Of a stretch of 5,173 nt of DNA, positions 1 through 5,053 are shown in pieces. The DNA comes from Nitrososphaerota archaeon. GTDB taxonomy: Archaea > Thermoproteota > Nitrososphaeria > Nitrososphaerales > Gagatemarchaeaceae. Every line of letters begins with the position of its first letter. The stretch's first letter is position 1. The notes beneath the pieces were generated by a model. It was not told where the DNA came from, made no database searches, and saw nothing but the letters and a program-made list of their open reading frames with translations. Location: the NCBI GenBank assembly GCA_016200025.1, contig JACQFO010000090.1, forward strand, positions 1-5,173, read 5' to 3'. A program made the translations under genes and the position numbers.

Positions 1-2
1 AA

Positions 3-122
3 TGGAAGAACATCACCTGGAAGATCCACTGCAGGGGCTGCGGAAGGGACTACACCAACCCCAAGCTCACTGTCTGCCCTGTCTGCGGGACGCAGCTCGC
101 ACGGAAGGCAGCCAACGGATGA
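3..122 (+). CDS. C-terminal end of a zinc-ribbon protein (partial)
   Basis: The frame is open from the left edge and ends at TGA 120-122, giving 39 residues with no ATG, GTG or TTG, so the start lies outside the window. Two cysteine pairs are visible, CRGC (residues 10-13) and CPVCG (27-31), the spacing of a small zinc ribbon, followed by a short basic tail (LARKAANG). Tryptophans near residues 1 and 6 suggest a folded domain ahead of the first knuckle. Archaeal proteins often end in such ribbons, which bind nucleic acid or partner proteins, but the fragment cannot say which family this is. It converges with the permease gene, with only 16 bases between the two stops and no clear T-rich terminator. 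The Cys pairs make coding status fairly safe; function is unknown. Confidence 0.7.
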   Translation, partial: WKNITWKIHCRGCGRDYTNPKLTVCPVCGTQLARKAANG

Positions 123-138
123 CCTGCCCCTCGATCCC

Positions 139-783
139 TTAGCCAGCGACCAGCACGTAGACTCCCACCGTGGCTATGGTCAGGCCCACAAGGGCGTCAT
201 TGTACTTTGGAGGGATCCTCTGGAAGACCTTCGACAGACCGGCCCAGCCCAACAGCACGAACATGGAAAGCGCTAAGACCGAGGACACCGCGAAGACGGC
301 CGAGACCTCCAAAGCCAAGTCTAGGCCGATGGGTACCGCGACCAGAAATATCGGGAGTATGCTGAGGTCGGGAGAGAGCGCGGCCCCCAGAACAGCGAAG
401 TAGCGGATGCCCTTCCCTGTCGAGCCCTTCATCTTCTCCGCTTGTGTCCTTGCTTGACCTTCGTAGTCAACCTCCGCTGTTGTGCGAAGCTGCACTGACG
501 CATATCCCAAGCCGATCACTATCATTACGATGCCCGTGCCCTCTGCGAGGTAGCTGGCTGCGGCGCTTGAGATGACAAGCCCGAAGAGGACTATCCCGAT
601 GCCTAGAACGACAGAGAGCAAGACATGCCCGGAGGCAGTTGCCAGGCCCACATAGAGGAGCTTGGCCCGGCTCCATCCCGAGGCCCTTCCAAGAATCACG
701 AGGGTGACCCAGTGGTCGGGGGCCGACATGTGGAAGACCCCCACGACGGCCGCGCCGAACAACAAGGGAGCCACGTCGAACAT
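139..783 (-). CDS. NicO/NiCoT-like metal (Ni/Co) permease, small archaeal form
   Basis: A 214-residue polytopic membrane protein with about six hydrophobic segments (roughly 5-23, 42-70, 80-98, 128-151, 156-180, 196-213) and one charged loop at 100-127. The first helix carries H18-M-S-A-P-D23-H24, matching the HX4DH signature of nickel/cobalt permeases (NiCoT, NicO/RcnA), in which these residues bind metal. Helix two has S51-G-H53, resembling the second conserved histidine region of NiCoT proteins, and SPD at 137-139 opens helix four. Nickel or cobalt transport is therefore the best guess; direction and metal are not decided. The protein is shorter than typical NiCoTs (about 300 residues or more) and lacks a His-rich loop like that of RcnA. 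The ATG at 783 is fixed by an in-frame TAG two codons upstream. A GGAGG (796-800) lies 12 bases before it. The 35-residue membrane peptide immediately upstream is probably co-transcribed. Confidence 0.75.
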   Translation of the reverse strand: MFDVAPLLFGAAVVGVFHMSAPDHWVTLVILGRASGWSRAKLLYVGLATASGHVLLSVVLGIGIVLFGLVISSAAASYLAEGTGIVMIVIGLGYASVQLRTTAEVDYEGQARTQAEKMKGSTGKGIRYFAVLGAALSPDLSILPIFLVAVPIGLDLALEVSAVFAVSSVLALSMFVLLGWAGLSKVFQRIPPKYNDALVGLTIATVGVYVLVAG

Positions 784-795
784 TGACTACATGGG

Positions 796-800
796 CCTCC
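796..800 (-). promoter_or_regulatory. Shine-Dalgarno for the permease, with an ATG-TAG start-stop between
   Basis: On the minus strand GGAGG is followed by CCC, then ATG TAG TCA ATG. The last ATG (783) starts the permease. The first ATG (790-792) is in the same frame, nearer the GGAGG (3-base spacing), and is followed at once by TAG. The ribosome site is strong. The 12-base spacing to the real start is long, so the start-stop may reduce translation or may be a relic of an older start. Confidence 0.5.
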
Positions 801-806
801 AGACTG

Positions 807-914
807 TCATACGATAAGCTTGGCGAACCAAACTGAAGCGCCCAAGAGGGTCAGCGCGAGGACAACAAACCAGAATCTAGACTGCAACCCATAGCATTGG
901 GTTCTTTCCAACAT
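807..914 (-). CDS. Small single-helix membrane peptide (35 aa)
   Basis: A short minus-strand frame from ATG (914) to TGA (807) gives 35 residues. The N-terminus is polar (MLERTQCYGLQ), followed by SR and then a continuous hydrophobic helix over about residues 14-30 (FWFVVLALTLLGASVWF) and a short AKLIV tail. An alternative TTG start at residue 10 would leave almost only the helix. It lies 23 bases ahead of the permease start on the same strand, with the permease's GGAGG in the gap, as expected for a two-gene operon. A TATA-like TCTAATCT (+ strand 937-944) is centred about 26 bases before the ATG, suiting a leaderless transcript. By context it could be a helper peptide of the transporter, as small membrane subunits exist in other cobalt/nickel systems, but no family is recognised. 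The frame is short enough to be chance; the clean helix with positive residues at its border argues for a real gene. Confidence 0.42.
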   Translation of the reverse strand: MLERTQCYGLQSRFWFVVLALTLLGASVWFAKLIV

Positions 915-936
915 CCAACATCGATTCCACCGGGCA

Positions 937-944
937 TCTAATCT
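937..944 (-). promoter_or_regulatory. Weak TATA-like box for the peptide/permease pair
   Basis: AGATTAGA on the minus strand is centred about 26 bases upstream of the ATG at 914, the usual distance from an archaeal TATA box to its start site. The match is modest and there is no clear purine-rich BRE, so this is a position-based suggestion. Confidence 0.22.
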
Positions 945-1000
945 GGCCACGCAATCCAAATCATCAAGTCGATGAACTCATACACCAAGCCGAACTGTTC

Positions 1001-1498
1001 TTGTTCGTCGGAATTGTCACAGACGGCTGGGGGGACATCCCCCTCATCGTGGGGGTTATCGCTAGGAATGAAGAGGACGTAATCGCCGAACGAAACGTAT
1101 TCGACCAACTTTCTAATGCTTTGCGAAACGACAACCCGGAATGGGATCCATCAATCGATTTAGGGAGCACCACGCAGAACGGGAAAAGAGGGGTTGACTT
1201 CCTTCAAACAATAGTGGGAGGAAAGGCCCAAGAGAAAATGACGACAAACTGGGGCAAAACGAGTATACCTGATCTGCTAGTAGGCAAAGTTGCCGTCGAG
1301 TCGAAAGTCGGTGGAAATGGCTTCCAATGGAACGCCGAACTTCAATTATCGAAATATATCGAACTACGGGAATCAGGCAAAATCGACGATGTTATCTACG
1401 TCTTCTTCCAGAATGCAAATGGCAGATTCGGATTCACACCCGCCTTCGGTCGAACGGTTCGGGATTTCGGATTCAGTTATATAGTCTGGGACCCTTGA
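1001..1498 (+). CDS. PD-(D/E)XK nuclease-like protein
   Basis: The frame gives 165 residues from a TTG at 1001. The key region is S88-I-P90-D91, then LLVGKVAV, then E100-S-K102: a PD followed nine residues later by ExK, both at beta-strand ends, the catalytic pattern of the restriction-endonuclease-like (PD-(D/E)XK) fold. It is followed by a Q/K-containing helix (QLSKYIELRES, 115-125) and strands DDVIYVFF (129-136) and FSYIVWD (158-164), which continue the fold's order. Such domains are metal-dependent DNA or RNA nucleases found in restriction, repair and polymorphic-toxin proteins; the exact family is not recognised. The start is unsafe: TTG has no Shine-Dalgarno, no TATA box at the right distance, and the frame stays open back to a TAG at 878-880 without ATG or GTG. 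The gene may be the 3' part of a longer one. Its lower G+C than tfb and the MFS gene suggests transfer. The next frame starts six bases after this stop codon begins. Confidence 0.55.
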   Translation: MFVGIVTDGWGDIPLIVGVIARNEEDVIAERNVFDQLSNALRNDNPEWDPSIDLGSTTQNGKRGVDFLQTIVGGKAQEKMTTNWGKTSIPDLLVGKVAVESKVGGNGFQWNAELQLSKYIELRESGKIDDVIYVFFQNANGRFGFTPAFGRTVRDFGFSYIVWDP

Positions 1499-1501
1499 GA
1501 T

Positions 1502-1780
1502 TTGTGGTCAAAATTGCAAGGGTACGTCTGCAAAGACCACTTACTGACTACTCTTCGAAGCGTCGCCGCAAGTCATGAGGTCGCCTGGGCGATGTTGCCA
1601 GACGATGAAAGTTTGGTGTGTGAGGAAGAGAATTGTGGAAAGAAGGCTGTAATGTTGGTGGGAGCGCCCCCCATGCCGGAAACTGGCGAGAAAAGAGTTG
1701 AAAACGCGCTAAGGACCCTTGCTTCGGAGGGATATTCTATCATCCCTCCTAATGGGGACCGTGGTATCGTAGGCCGTTAG
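1502..1780 (+). CDS. Small Cys/His (putative zinc-binding) protein
   Basis: A frame of 92 residues from TTG 1502 to TAG 1778-1780. C10-K-D-H13 near the start and C40-EEEN-C45 in the middle form a CxxH plus Cx4C set that could hold one zinc ion. A more variable tail (about 58-92) holds a probable helix (KRVENALRTLASEGY) and a loop rich in P, N and G. The family is not recognised. It lies in the same frame as the nuclease-like gene, only TGA GAT between them, so either it is translated by re-initiation at TTG (translational coupling) or the two were once one protein now cut by a TGA. The TTG has only a weak GAG before it. If separate, a nuclease with a small zinc-binding partner could be a toxin/antitoxin-like or DNA-targeting pair, but that rests on context alone. 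The lower G+C matches the nuclease. Confidence 0.5.
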   Translation: MWSKLQGYVCKDHLLTTLRSVAASHEVAWAMLPDDESLVCEEENCGKKAVMLVGAPPMPETGEKRVENALRTLASEGYSIIPPNGDRGIVGR

Positions 1781-1889
1781 GCTACATTGAAATATTCTCC
1801 ATGTCAAAGTACTATCGATTTCTCTCCTTGGGATTTGACTGAGAATGCTCAAGTCGTCTAGACCTAGTTAGTCCCAAAATACTACTACA

Positions 1890-1897
1890 TTTATAAG
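1890..1897 (+). promoter_or_regulatory. TATA box of tfb
   Basis: TTTATAAG is a near-ideal archaeal TATA box in an A/T-rich stretch. Transcription would begin about 26-28 bases downstream, near 1919-1921, leaving a leader of about a dozen bases before the ATG at 1933. That leader (CTGAATAGAA) has no Shine-Dalgarno. It makes tfb an independent transcription unit rather than part of the nuclease operon. Confidence 0.65.
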
Positions 1898-1932
1898 TGG
1901 ATAACTACGTTTGGTTGTATAGCTGAATAGAA

Positions 1933-2895
1933 ATGAGCCATCCTAGAACGTCTGCCCTTCAAGTTTCGGACAAGTGCCCCCAGTGCGGCAAGAGGCTCCT
2001 GGTTGAGGACGCAAACACCGGCGAGCTGTCCTGCAGCAACTGCGGCTTCGTGGTCAGCGAGCGGGCCATCGACCAAGGCCCTGAATGGAGGTCCTTCGGC
2101 GACGAGAAGGGCCAGGACAGGGCGAGGACGGGCGCACCGACTTCGATCACCTACAGGGACATGGGCCTCTCGACCATGATCGGCAGGTCCAACCGTGACG
2201 CTTCAGGCAGGGCCCTAGGATCACCAATGCGAAGTGCCATCGACAGGCTCAGGAAGTGGGACAACAGGTCCCCGGCCTTCGGCTCGCACGAAAGAAACCT
2301 CAGCATCGCCCTCAGGGAGCTCGACAAGATGAGCGACAAGCTTGGCGTTTCTCAGGCAGTCAAGGAGCGCGCAGCCTACATCTACAGAAAAGCCCTCGAC
2401 AGGGGCCTCCTCAGGGGACGCTCCATAATCGGCATTTCAGCGGCCTCGCTCTACGCAGCCTTCCGCGACACCGAGACCCCCAGGACCCTGAAGGACATCG
2501 CCGCAGTCAACAACCTCGACAAAAAGTCAGTCGCCAGGGACTACCGCATCTTGCTCAGGGAAATGGACCTCACCATGCCAGTCGCAGACGCAGCAAAGAG
2601 CGTCAACCGCATCGCCTCCCGGGTCGGCCTCTCCGAGCGCGTCGCCCGCAAGGCCATCGAGATCGTAAGGATTACGGAGGAGAAGGAGATTTCCGCGGGG
2701 AAGGCACCCATGGGCCTGGCCGCCAGCGCCCTCTACCTCGCAGGGGTGATCGAGGGCGAGGTCAAGACGCAGAAGCAGATTGCCGAAGCCGCGGGCGTCA
2801 CGGAAGTGACGGTCCGCAACAGGTACAAGGGCCTGAGGGCCGAGCTCGGCAAGCAGCTGGGCCTCGAGACTGAACAGCAGATTGTCGCAAGCTAG
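1933..2895 (+). CDS. tfb: Transcription initiation factor IIB (TFB)
   Basis: A full-length 320-residue archaeal TFB, the normal size. It binds the TBP-TATA complex, contacts the BRE and recruits RNA polymerase. The N-terminal zinc ribbon has C15-PQ-C18 and C34-SN-C37. The B-reader/linker follows (GPEWRSFG 49-56, then RARTGAPTS and DMGLSTMIG to about residue 84). Two cyclin-like repeats make up the core: the first, about 118-212, includes GRSIIGISAASLYAAFR (162-178); the second, about 216-309, includes GKAPMGLAASALYLAGV (256-272). A helix-turn-helix-like segment, QIAEAAGVTEVTVRNRYK (282-299), is the BRE-contacting element of the family. The ATG at 1933 follows a strong TATA box and gives the family-typical N-terminus. 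G+C is much higher than in the nuclease/zinc pair just upstream. Many archaea of this kind carry several TFB genes; whether this is the general or a specialised copy cannot be told here. Confidence 0.97.
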   Translation: MSHPRTSALQVSDKCPQCGKRLLVEDANTGELSCSNCGFVVSERAIDQGPEWRSFGDEKGQDRARTGAPTSITYRDMGLSTMIGRSNRDASGRALGSPMRSAIDRLRKWDNRSPAFGSHERNLSIALRELDKMSDKLGVSQAVKERAAYIYRKALDRGLLRGRSIIGISAASLYAAFRDTETPRTLKDIAAVNNLDKKSVARDYRILLREMDLTMPVADAAKSVNRIASRVGLSERVARKAIEIVRITEEKEISAGKAPMGLAASALYLAGVIEGEVKTQKQIAEAAGVTEVTVRNRYKGLRAELGKQLGLETEQQIVAS

Positions 2896-2901
2896 CTCGC
2901 A

Positions 2902-2916
2902 GAGCCGGGACGGCTC
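2902..2916 (+). terminator. GC hairpin after tfb, possible terminator
   Basis: GAGCCG-GGA-CGGCTC forms a perfect six-base-pair stem with a three-base loop just after the tfb stop, followed by CGCCCCTCTTATCT. Archaeal termination depends mainly on T-rich tracts and the following tract is only partly T-rich, so a terminator role is possible but weak. The hairpin could also be chance or protect the 3' end of the transcript. Confidence 0.3.
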
Positions 2917-2921
2917 CGCCC

Positions 2922-2930
2922 CTCTTATCT
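2922..2930 (+). promoter_or_regulatory. Possible TATA box of the MFS gene (leaderless start)
   Basis: CTCTTATCT is centred about 28 bases upstream of the TTG at 2955. That is the TATA-to-start spacing of an archaeal promoter, so transcription would begin at or within a few bases of the start codon. It fits the absence of a well-spaced ribosome site. Confidence 0.35.
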
Positions 2931-2954
2931 AGACATCACGACCATCCCGAGGCG

Positions 2955-4217
2955 TTGCAGGAATCCTCGGGCCAGAAGCCGAGCTACCGCTCCCTGTTCA
3001 GCAACCGGTCATTCTCTTCACTGTGGGCCGCCCAGGTGATCTCCCAATCGGGAGACGCAATCTTCGACGTGGCCCTGCTCGCCCTCGTCTACGCCACGAC
3101 AGGCTCCACCGCCCTCACAGCGCTCACCCAGGCAGCGGTCCTCGTCCCAGGCGTCCTCGCCGGCCCGATAGCCGGGGTCTATGCCGACAGGCTGAACCGT
3201 AGGGACCTCATGGTCGCCAGCAACGTCATCCAAGGCGTGGTGACGGCGGTCGTCTCGGCGCTGTACGTCCTCCAGGCCCTGAGTTTCTCGTTTCTGATAC
3301 TCCTCGTCCTCCTGCTCTACACAGCGGCCCAGTTCTACCTCGCCGCGAACGGCGCGATCATCCCGAGCATAGTCAGCAGGGAGAACCTCGGAGCCGCCAA
3401 CGGCCTCTTCACCCTGAGCACCTCGACCAACCAACTCGTGAGCTACAGCGTAGGCGGAGTCGCAGTCGCGGCTCTCGGGGTGGCAGTCCCAATCACCTAC
3501 GACAGCCTCACCTTCTTCTTCGCAGCTGCGCTACTGATGCTGGTGCTGAAGTCCTACGGCCAGGTGAAGGCCCAGGAACCCGTCGGGCCGGCGCCTCCGA
3601 CGACTGGGACCAGCTTCAGGAAAAATTTCCGGGAAGGCCTCTCCTATGTGCGACGAGACCGGCTCTTCCTCCAACTCATCGTCTTCGGCCTCGTGGTCAA
3701 CGGCTTCGGCGGGGCCATATTCGCGCTGCTGCTCCCGTACGCAGTGGTCAGTCTTTCGGGGAGTGTGACGACCTTCGGCTTCATCCTTTCGACCTTCCTG
3801 CTGGGGACGATAGTGGGCTCGATCATCGTCGGAAAAGTAAACTTCAGGGAGTACGTGGGCAAACTCCTATTCTTCGGCGTGATCCTCTTCGGCCTTCTCC
3901 TTGGGCTGGCGGTCTTCGTCACCAGCATTCCCGTTGCCCTGGGCCTCTTCTTCGTGCTGGGGGCATTGATAGCCTGTGTGAACATCCCCATTTCGACACT
4001 GGTCCAGACGAAGATACCTGGCGAGCTCCTGGGGAGGGCAACGACTGTGCTGCGGTCGCTCCTGGCAGCGTCTCAACCGATAGCCGCTGTCCTGGCAGGT
4101 TCGACTGCGGCCCTGACTTCAATCGGCACAGTCTTCATCGGATCAGGGATCACCATCGCGGTCGCCACTTCTCTGTTGTACCTCATCTTCGGCGAACTCA
4201 GAGACGCCAAGTACTGA
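2955..4217 (+). CDS. MFS transporter, MFS_3-like exporter
   Basis: A 420-residue, 12-helix major facilitator permease. Helices lie roughly at 18-46, 52-75, 84-107, 110-132, 157-178, 183-200, 238-264, 273-294, 302-322, 326-347, 364-386 and 391-412. Loop 2-3 carries motif A, G74-V-Y-A-D78-R-L-N-R-R83, needed for conformational change. YDSLTFFFAAALL (182-194) and the late IPGELLGRATTVLRS (354-368) are typical of the MFS_3 branch, which includes EntS- and macrolide-efflux-type drug or siderophore exporters; proton-driven efflux is the likely job and the substrate is unknown. A soluble segment at about 201-236 joins the two halves. The TTG start is the only suitable one: the next ATG is at residue 86, and starting at the GTG of residue 28 would cut helix 1. 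Upstream there is only GAGG two bases before TTG, so a leaderless start is likelier. It is not obviously linked in function to tfb. Confidence 0.9.
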   Translation: MQESSGQKPSYRSLFSNRSFSSLWAAQVISQSGDAIFDVALLALVYATTGSTALTALTQAAVLVPGVLAGPIAGVYADRLNRRDLMVASNVIQGVVTAVVSALYVLQALSFSFLILLVLLLYTAAQFYLAANGAIIPSIVSRENLGAANGLFTLSTSTNQLVSYSVGGVAVAALGVAVPITYDSLTFFFAAALLMLVLKSYGQVKAQEPVGPAPPTTGTSFRKNFREGLSYVRRDRLFLQLIVFGLVVNGFGGAIFALLLPYAVVSLSGSVTTFGFILSTFLLGTIVGSIIVGKVNFREYVGKLLFFGVILFGLLLGLAVFVTSIPVALGLFFVLGALIACVNIPISTLVQTKIPGELLGRATTVLRSLLAASQPIAAVLAGSTAALTSIGTVFIGSGITIAVATSLLYLIFGELRDAKY

Positions 4218-4261
4218 CGCGGTGCGCATTTCATCGGTCTGTCCTCTGAAGTCTGACAAGA

Positions 4262-4354
4262 TGGACCGGGGGGGAATTGAACCCCCGACCTTGGGACCCT
4301 CGTGGGGTTCTCCCGCGTGCGAGGCGGGCGTTCGTACCGCTGAACTACCGGCCC
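4262..4354 (-). tRNA. tRNA-Ala(CGC) with a 20-nt intron in the variable loop
   Basis: On the minus strand the acceptor stem is GGGCCGG/CCGGTCC with discriminator A73. Its third pair is G3-U70, the main identity element of alanine tRNA. The D-stem is GTTC/GAAC, the anticodon stem CCCGC/GCGGG with loop CTCGCAC (anticodon CGC), and the T-arm GGGGG-TTCAATT-CCCCC. All arms pair fully apart from that conserved wobble. The stretch between anticodon and T stems is 25 bases instead of 5; removing 20 leaves the usual AGGTC and a 73-base tRNA. CCA is not encoded and must be added later. It converges with the MFS gene (44 bases apart) and diverges from the next membrane-protein gene. Exons are 4310-4354 and 4262-4289. 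A long type II variable arm (Ser/Leu) is excluded by anticodon and G3-U70. Confidence 0.95.
4290..4309 (-). other. Non-canonical tRNA intron (between positions 45 and 46)
   Basis: The 20 bases form a small bulge-helix-bulge with their flanks. The hairpin ACCC-CACGA-GGGT is the intron helix. The last bases of the anticodon stem (CGGG) face CCCA (three pairs plus one mismatch). Three-base bulges AGA and AGG sit on opposite strands; cutting after the second base of each bulge removes exactly 20 bases and restores a five-base variable loop. This is the substrate of the archaeal splicing endonuclease. Introns away from position 37/38 are typical of archaea with the heteromeric enzyme of relaxed specificity. 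Confidence 0.8.
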
Positions 4355-4377
4355 TCGAATCGGTTCCGAGGACAGCC

Positions 4378-4385
4378 GTATTTAA
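4378..4385 (-). promoter_or_regulatory. TATA box of tRNA-Ala
   Basis: TTAAATAC on the minus strand is centred about 28 bases upstream of the first tRNA base, so transcription would start at or a few bases before the mature 5' end. This is the usual arrangement for archaeal tRNA genes and leaves little 5' leader for RNase P. Confidence 0.65.
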
Positions 4386-4422
4386 CAACGAAGACGGGCC
4401 CAGCCTTCGACGACCTCCCAGC

Positions 4423-4430
4423 GCTTAAAT
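4423..4430 (+). promoter_or_regulatory. TATA box of the four-helix membrane protein gene
   Basis: GCTTAAAT is centred about 27 bases before the ATG at 4454, so the transcript should begin almost on that ATG. It is divergent from the tRNA-Ala promoter. It supports a gene starting here rather than at the internal GTG 4639. Confidence 0.55.
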
Positions 4431-4453
4431 CGAGAGGTAAGGACACCTTTGCG

Positions 4454-4489
4454 ATGCAAGTTACCGAGAAACAAGGTGAAGGTCCATAG
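4454..4489 (+). CDS. 11-codon upstream frame (leader peptide or shifted N-terminus)
   Basis: From the ATG placed where transcription should begin, the frame reads MQVTEKQGEGP and stops at TAG 4487-4489. The stop overlaps the ATA at 4486-4488 that opens the membrane-protein frame (ATAG), and the GGTGA ribosome site for that ATA lies inside it. It may be a leaderless leader peptide coupled to the downstream gene. It may instead be the true N-terminus of that protein, with one base lost near GGT: one extra G there would read on as ...GEGSIAYYEWIV. The sequence alone does not separate these. Confidence 0.35.
   Translation: MQVTEKQGEGP
4475..4479 (+). promoter_or_regulatory. Shine-Dalgarno GGTGA before the ATA codon
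   Basis: GGTGA matches the archaeal anti-Shine-Dalgarno (GGAGGTGA) and ends six bases before ATA 4486, an optimal spacing. It is the main reason to place initiation there instead of at GTG 4639, which has no such site. Confidence 0.45.
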
Positions 4490-4980
4490 CCTACTACGAA
4501 TGGATAGTCTGGGCGCACATCGTAAGCATCTTCGGCTTCCTGATAGCCCACGGCGGCTCCTCGCTCGCGGTCTTCAGCATAAGAAAGACCAGGGAGCCGG
4601 ACAGAATCAGGGCCCTCCTCGAGCTCTCTAGCACCTCAGTGAAACTATCCTACGTCTTCGTCCTGTCTGTGCTTGCAACTGGAATCACCCTGGGCTTCCT
4701 CGGCGGCTTCTGGGGGAGATTCTGGATTTGGACTGCGATAATTGTCGCCTTCGTCATGATGGGTCTGATGTACCGGCTCGGGACCCACGACTTCAACCTC
4801 CTGCGCAGGGCCGTCGGCCTGGCATACTCCGAGAACAGGAAGAAGCATCAGCCTCTGGCCGTGGTGGACGCCGAGGCCCTCGACAAGCTCCTCGACTCTC
4901 CCCGCTCCACGCAGCTCTCAGTCATCGGGGTGGCGGGCCTCCTGATAATCGCCTGGCTGATGTTCTTCAAACCGTTCTAA
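4486..4980 (+). CDS. Four-helix integral membrane protein, possibly DUF2269-like; ATA start or 5' frameshift
   Basis: The frame is open from a TGA at 4477-4479 to TAA 4978-4980 and codes 164 residues from ATA 4486. Hydrophobic helices lie at about 4-29 (WIVWAHIVSIFGFLIAHGG), 54-75, 79-97 and 139-160. Two histidines (residues 10 and 20) sit in the first helix and could bind a cofactor or metal. A charged stretch (about 98-138, HDFNLLRR and later NRKKHQ) joins helices 3 and 4. The layout resembles small archaeal and bacterial membrane proteins of the DUF2269 type, but the family is uncertain and the function unknown. A GTG at 4639 would give only 113 residues and delete the first helix, although the 51 codons before it read as ordinary membrane-protein sequence. 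No ATG, GTG or TTG exists upstream in frame; ATA 4486 has GGTGA six bases ahead. Either ATA is used, or one base is missing and translation begins at ATG 4454. Confidence 0.75.
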   Translation: MAYYEWIVWAHIVSIFGFLIAHGGSSLAVFSIRKTREPDRIRALLELSSTSVKLSYVFVLSVLATGITLGFLGGFWGRFWIWTAIIVAFVMMGLMYRLGTHDFNLLRRAVGLAYSENRKKHQPLAVVDAEALDKLLDSPRSTQLSVIGVAGLLIIAWLMFFKPF

Positions 4981-5053
4981 CCTCTTACGGGACCCACCGC
5001 GCCCGGAATCGGGGAAACCCTTTTCCAAGAGAGACAGGGAAGGCCCACTCAAG

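Noticed and set aside
958..972. C box-like TTGATGA on the minus strand (C/D guide RNA)
   Set aside because: No CTGA D box follows at a usable distance and the first base is not a purine.
1856..1863. GTCTAGAC palindrome upstream of tfb as an operator
   Set aside because: Eight bases only, not extended into the flanks and not repeated; chance is sufficient explanation.
2256..2873. 205-codon plus-strand frame inside tfb
   Set aside because: It is the out-of-frame shadow of the GC-rich tfb gene; its product is an Arg/Gln/Gly/Pro-rich string with no domain.
3018..3434. 138-codon minus-strand frame opposite the MFS gene
   Set aside because: Its product is a low-complexity Glu/Gly/Asp/Arg-rich chain, as expected from the reverse of a membrane-protein gene; the plus strand carries a clear MFS protein.
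4262..4354. Type II tRNA (Ser or Leu) with a long variable arm
   Set aside because: Anticodon CGC, the G3-U70 pair and the GGGCCGG acceptor all say alanine, and the extra bases fit a bulge-helix-bulge intron exactly.
4449..4631. 60-codon plus-strand frame before the membrane protein
   Set aside because: It overlaps the membrane-protein frame, which has the better helix pattern; its product is basic and without recognisable structure.
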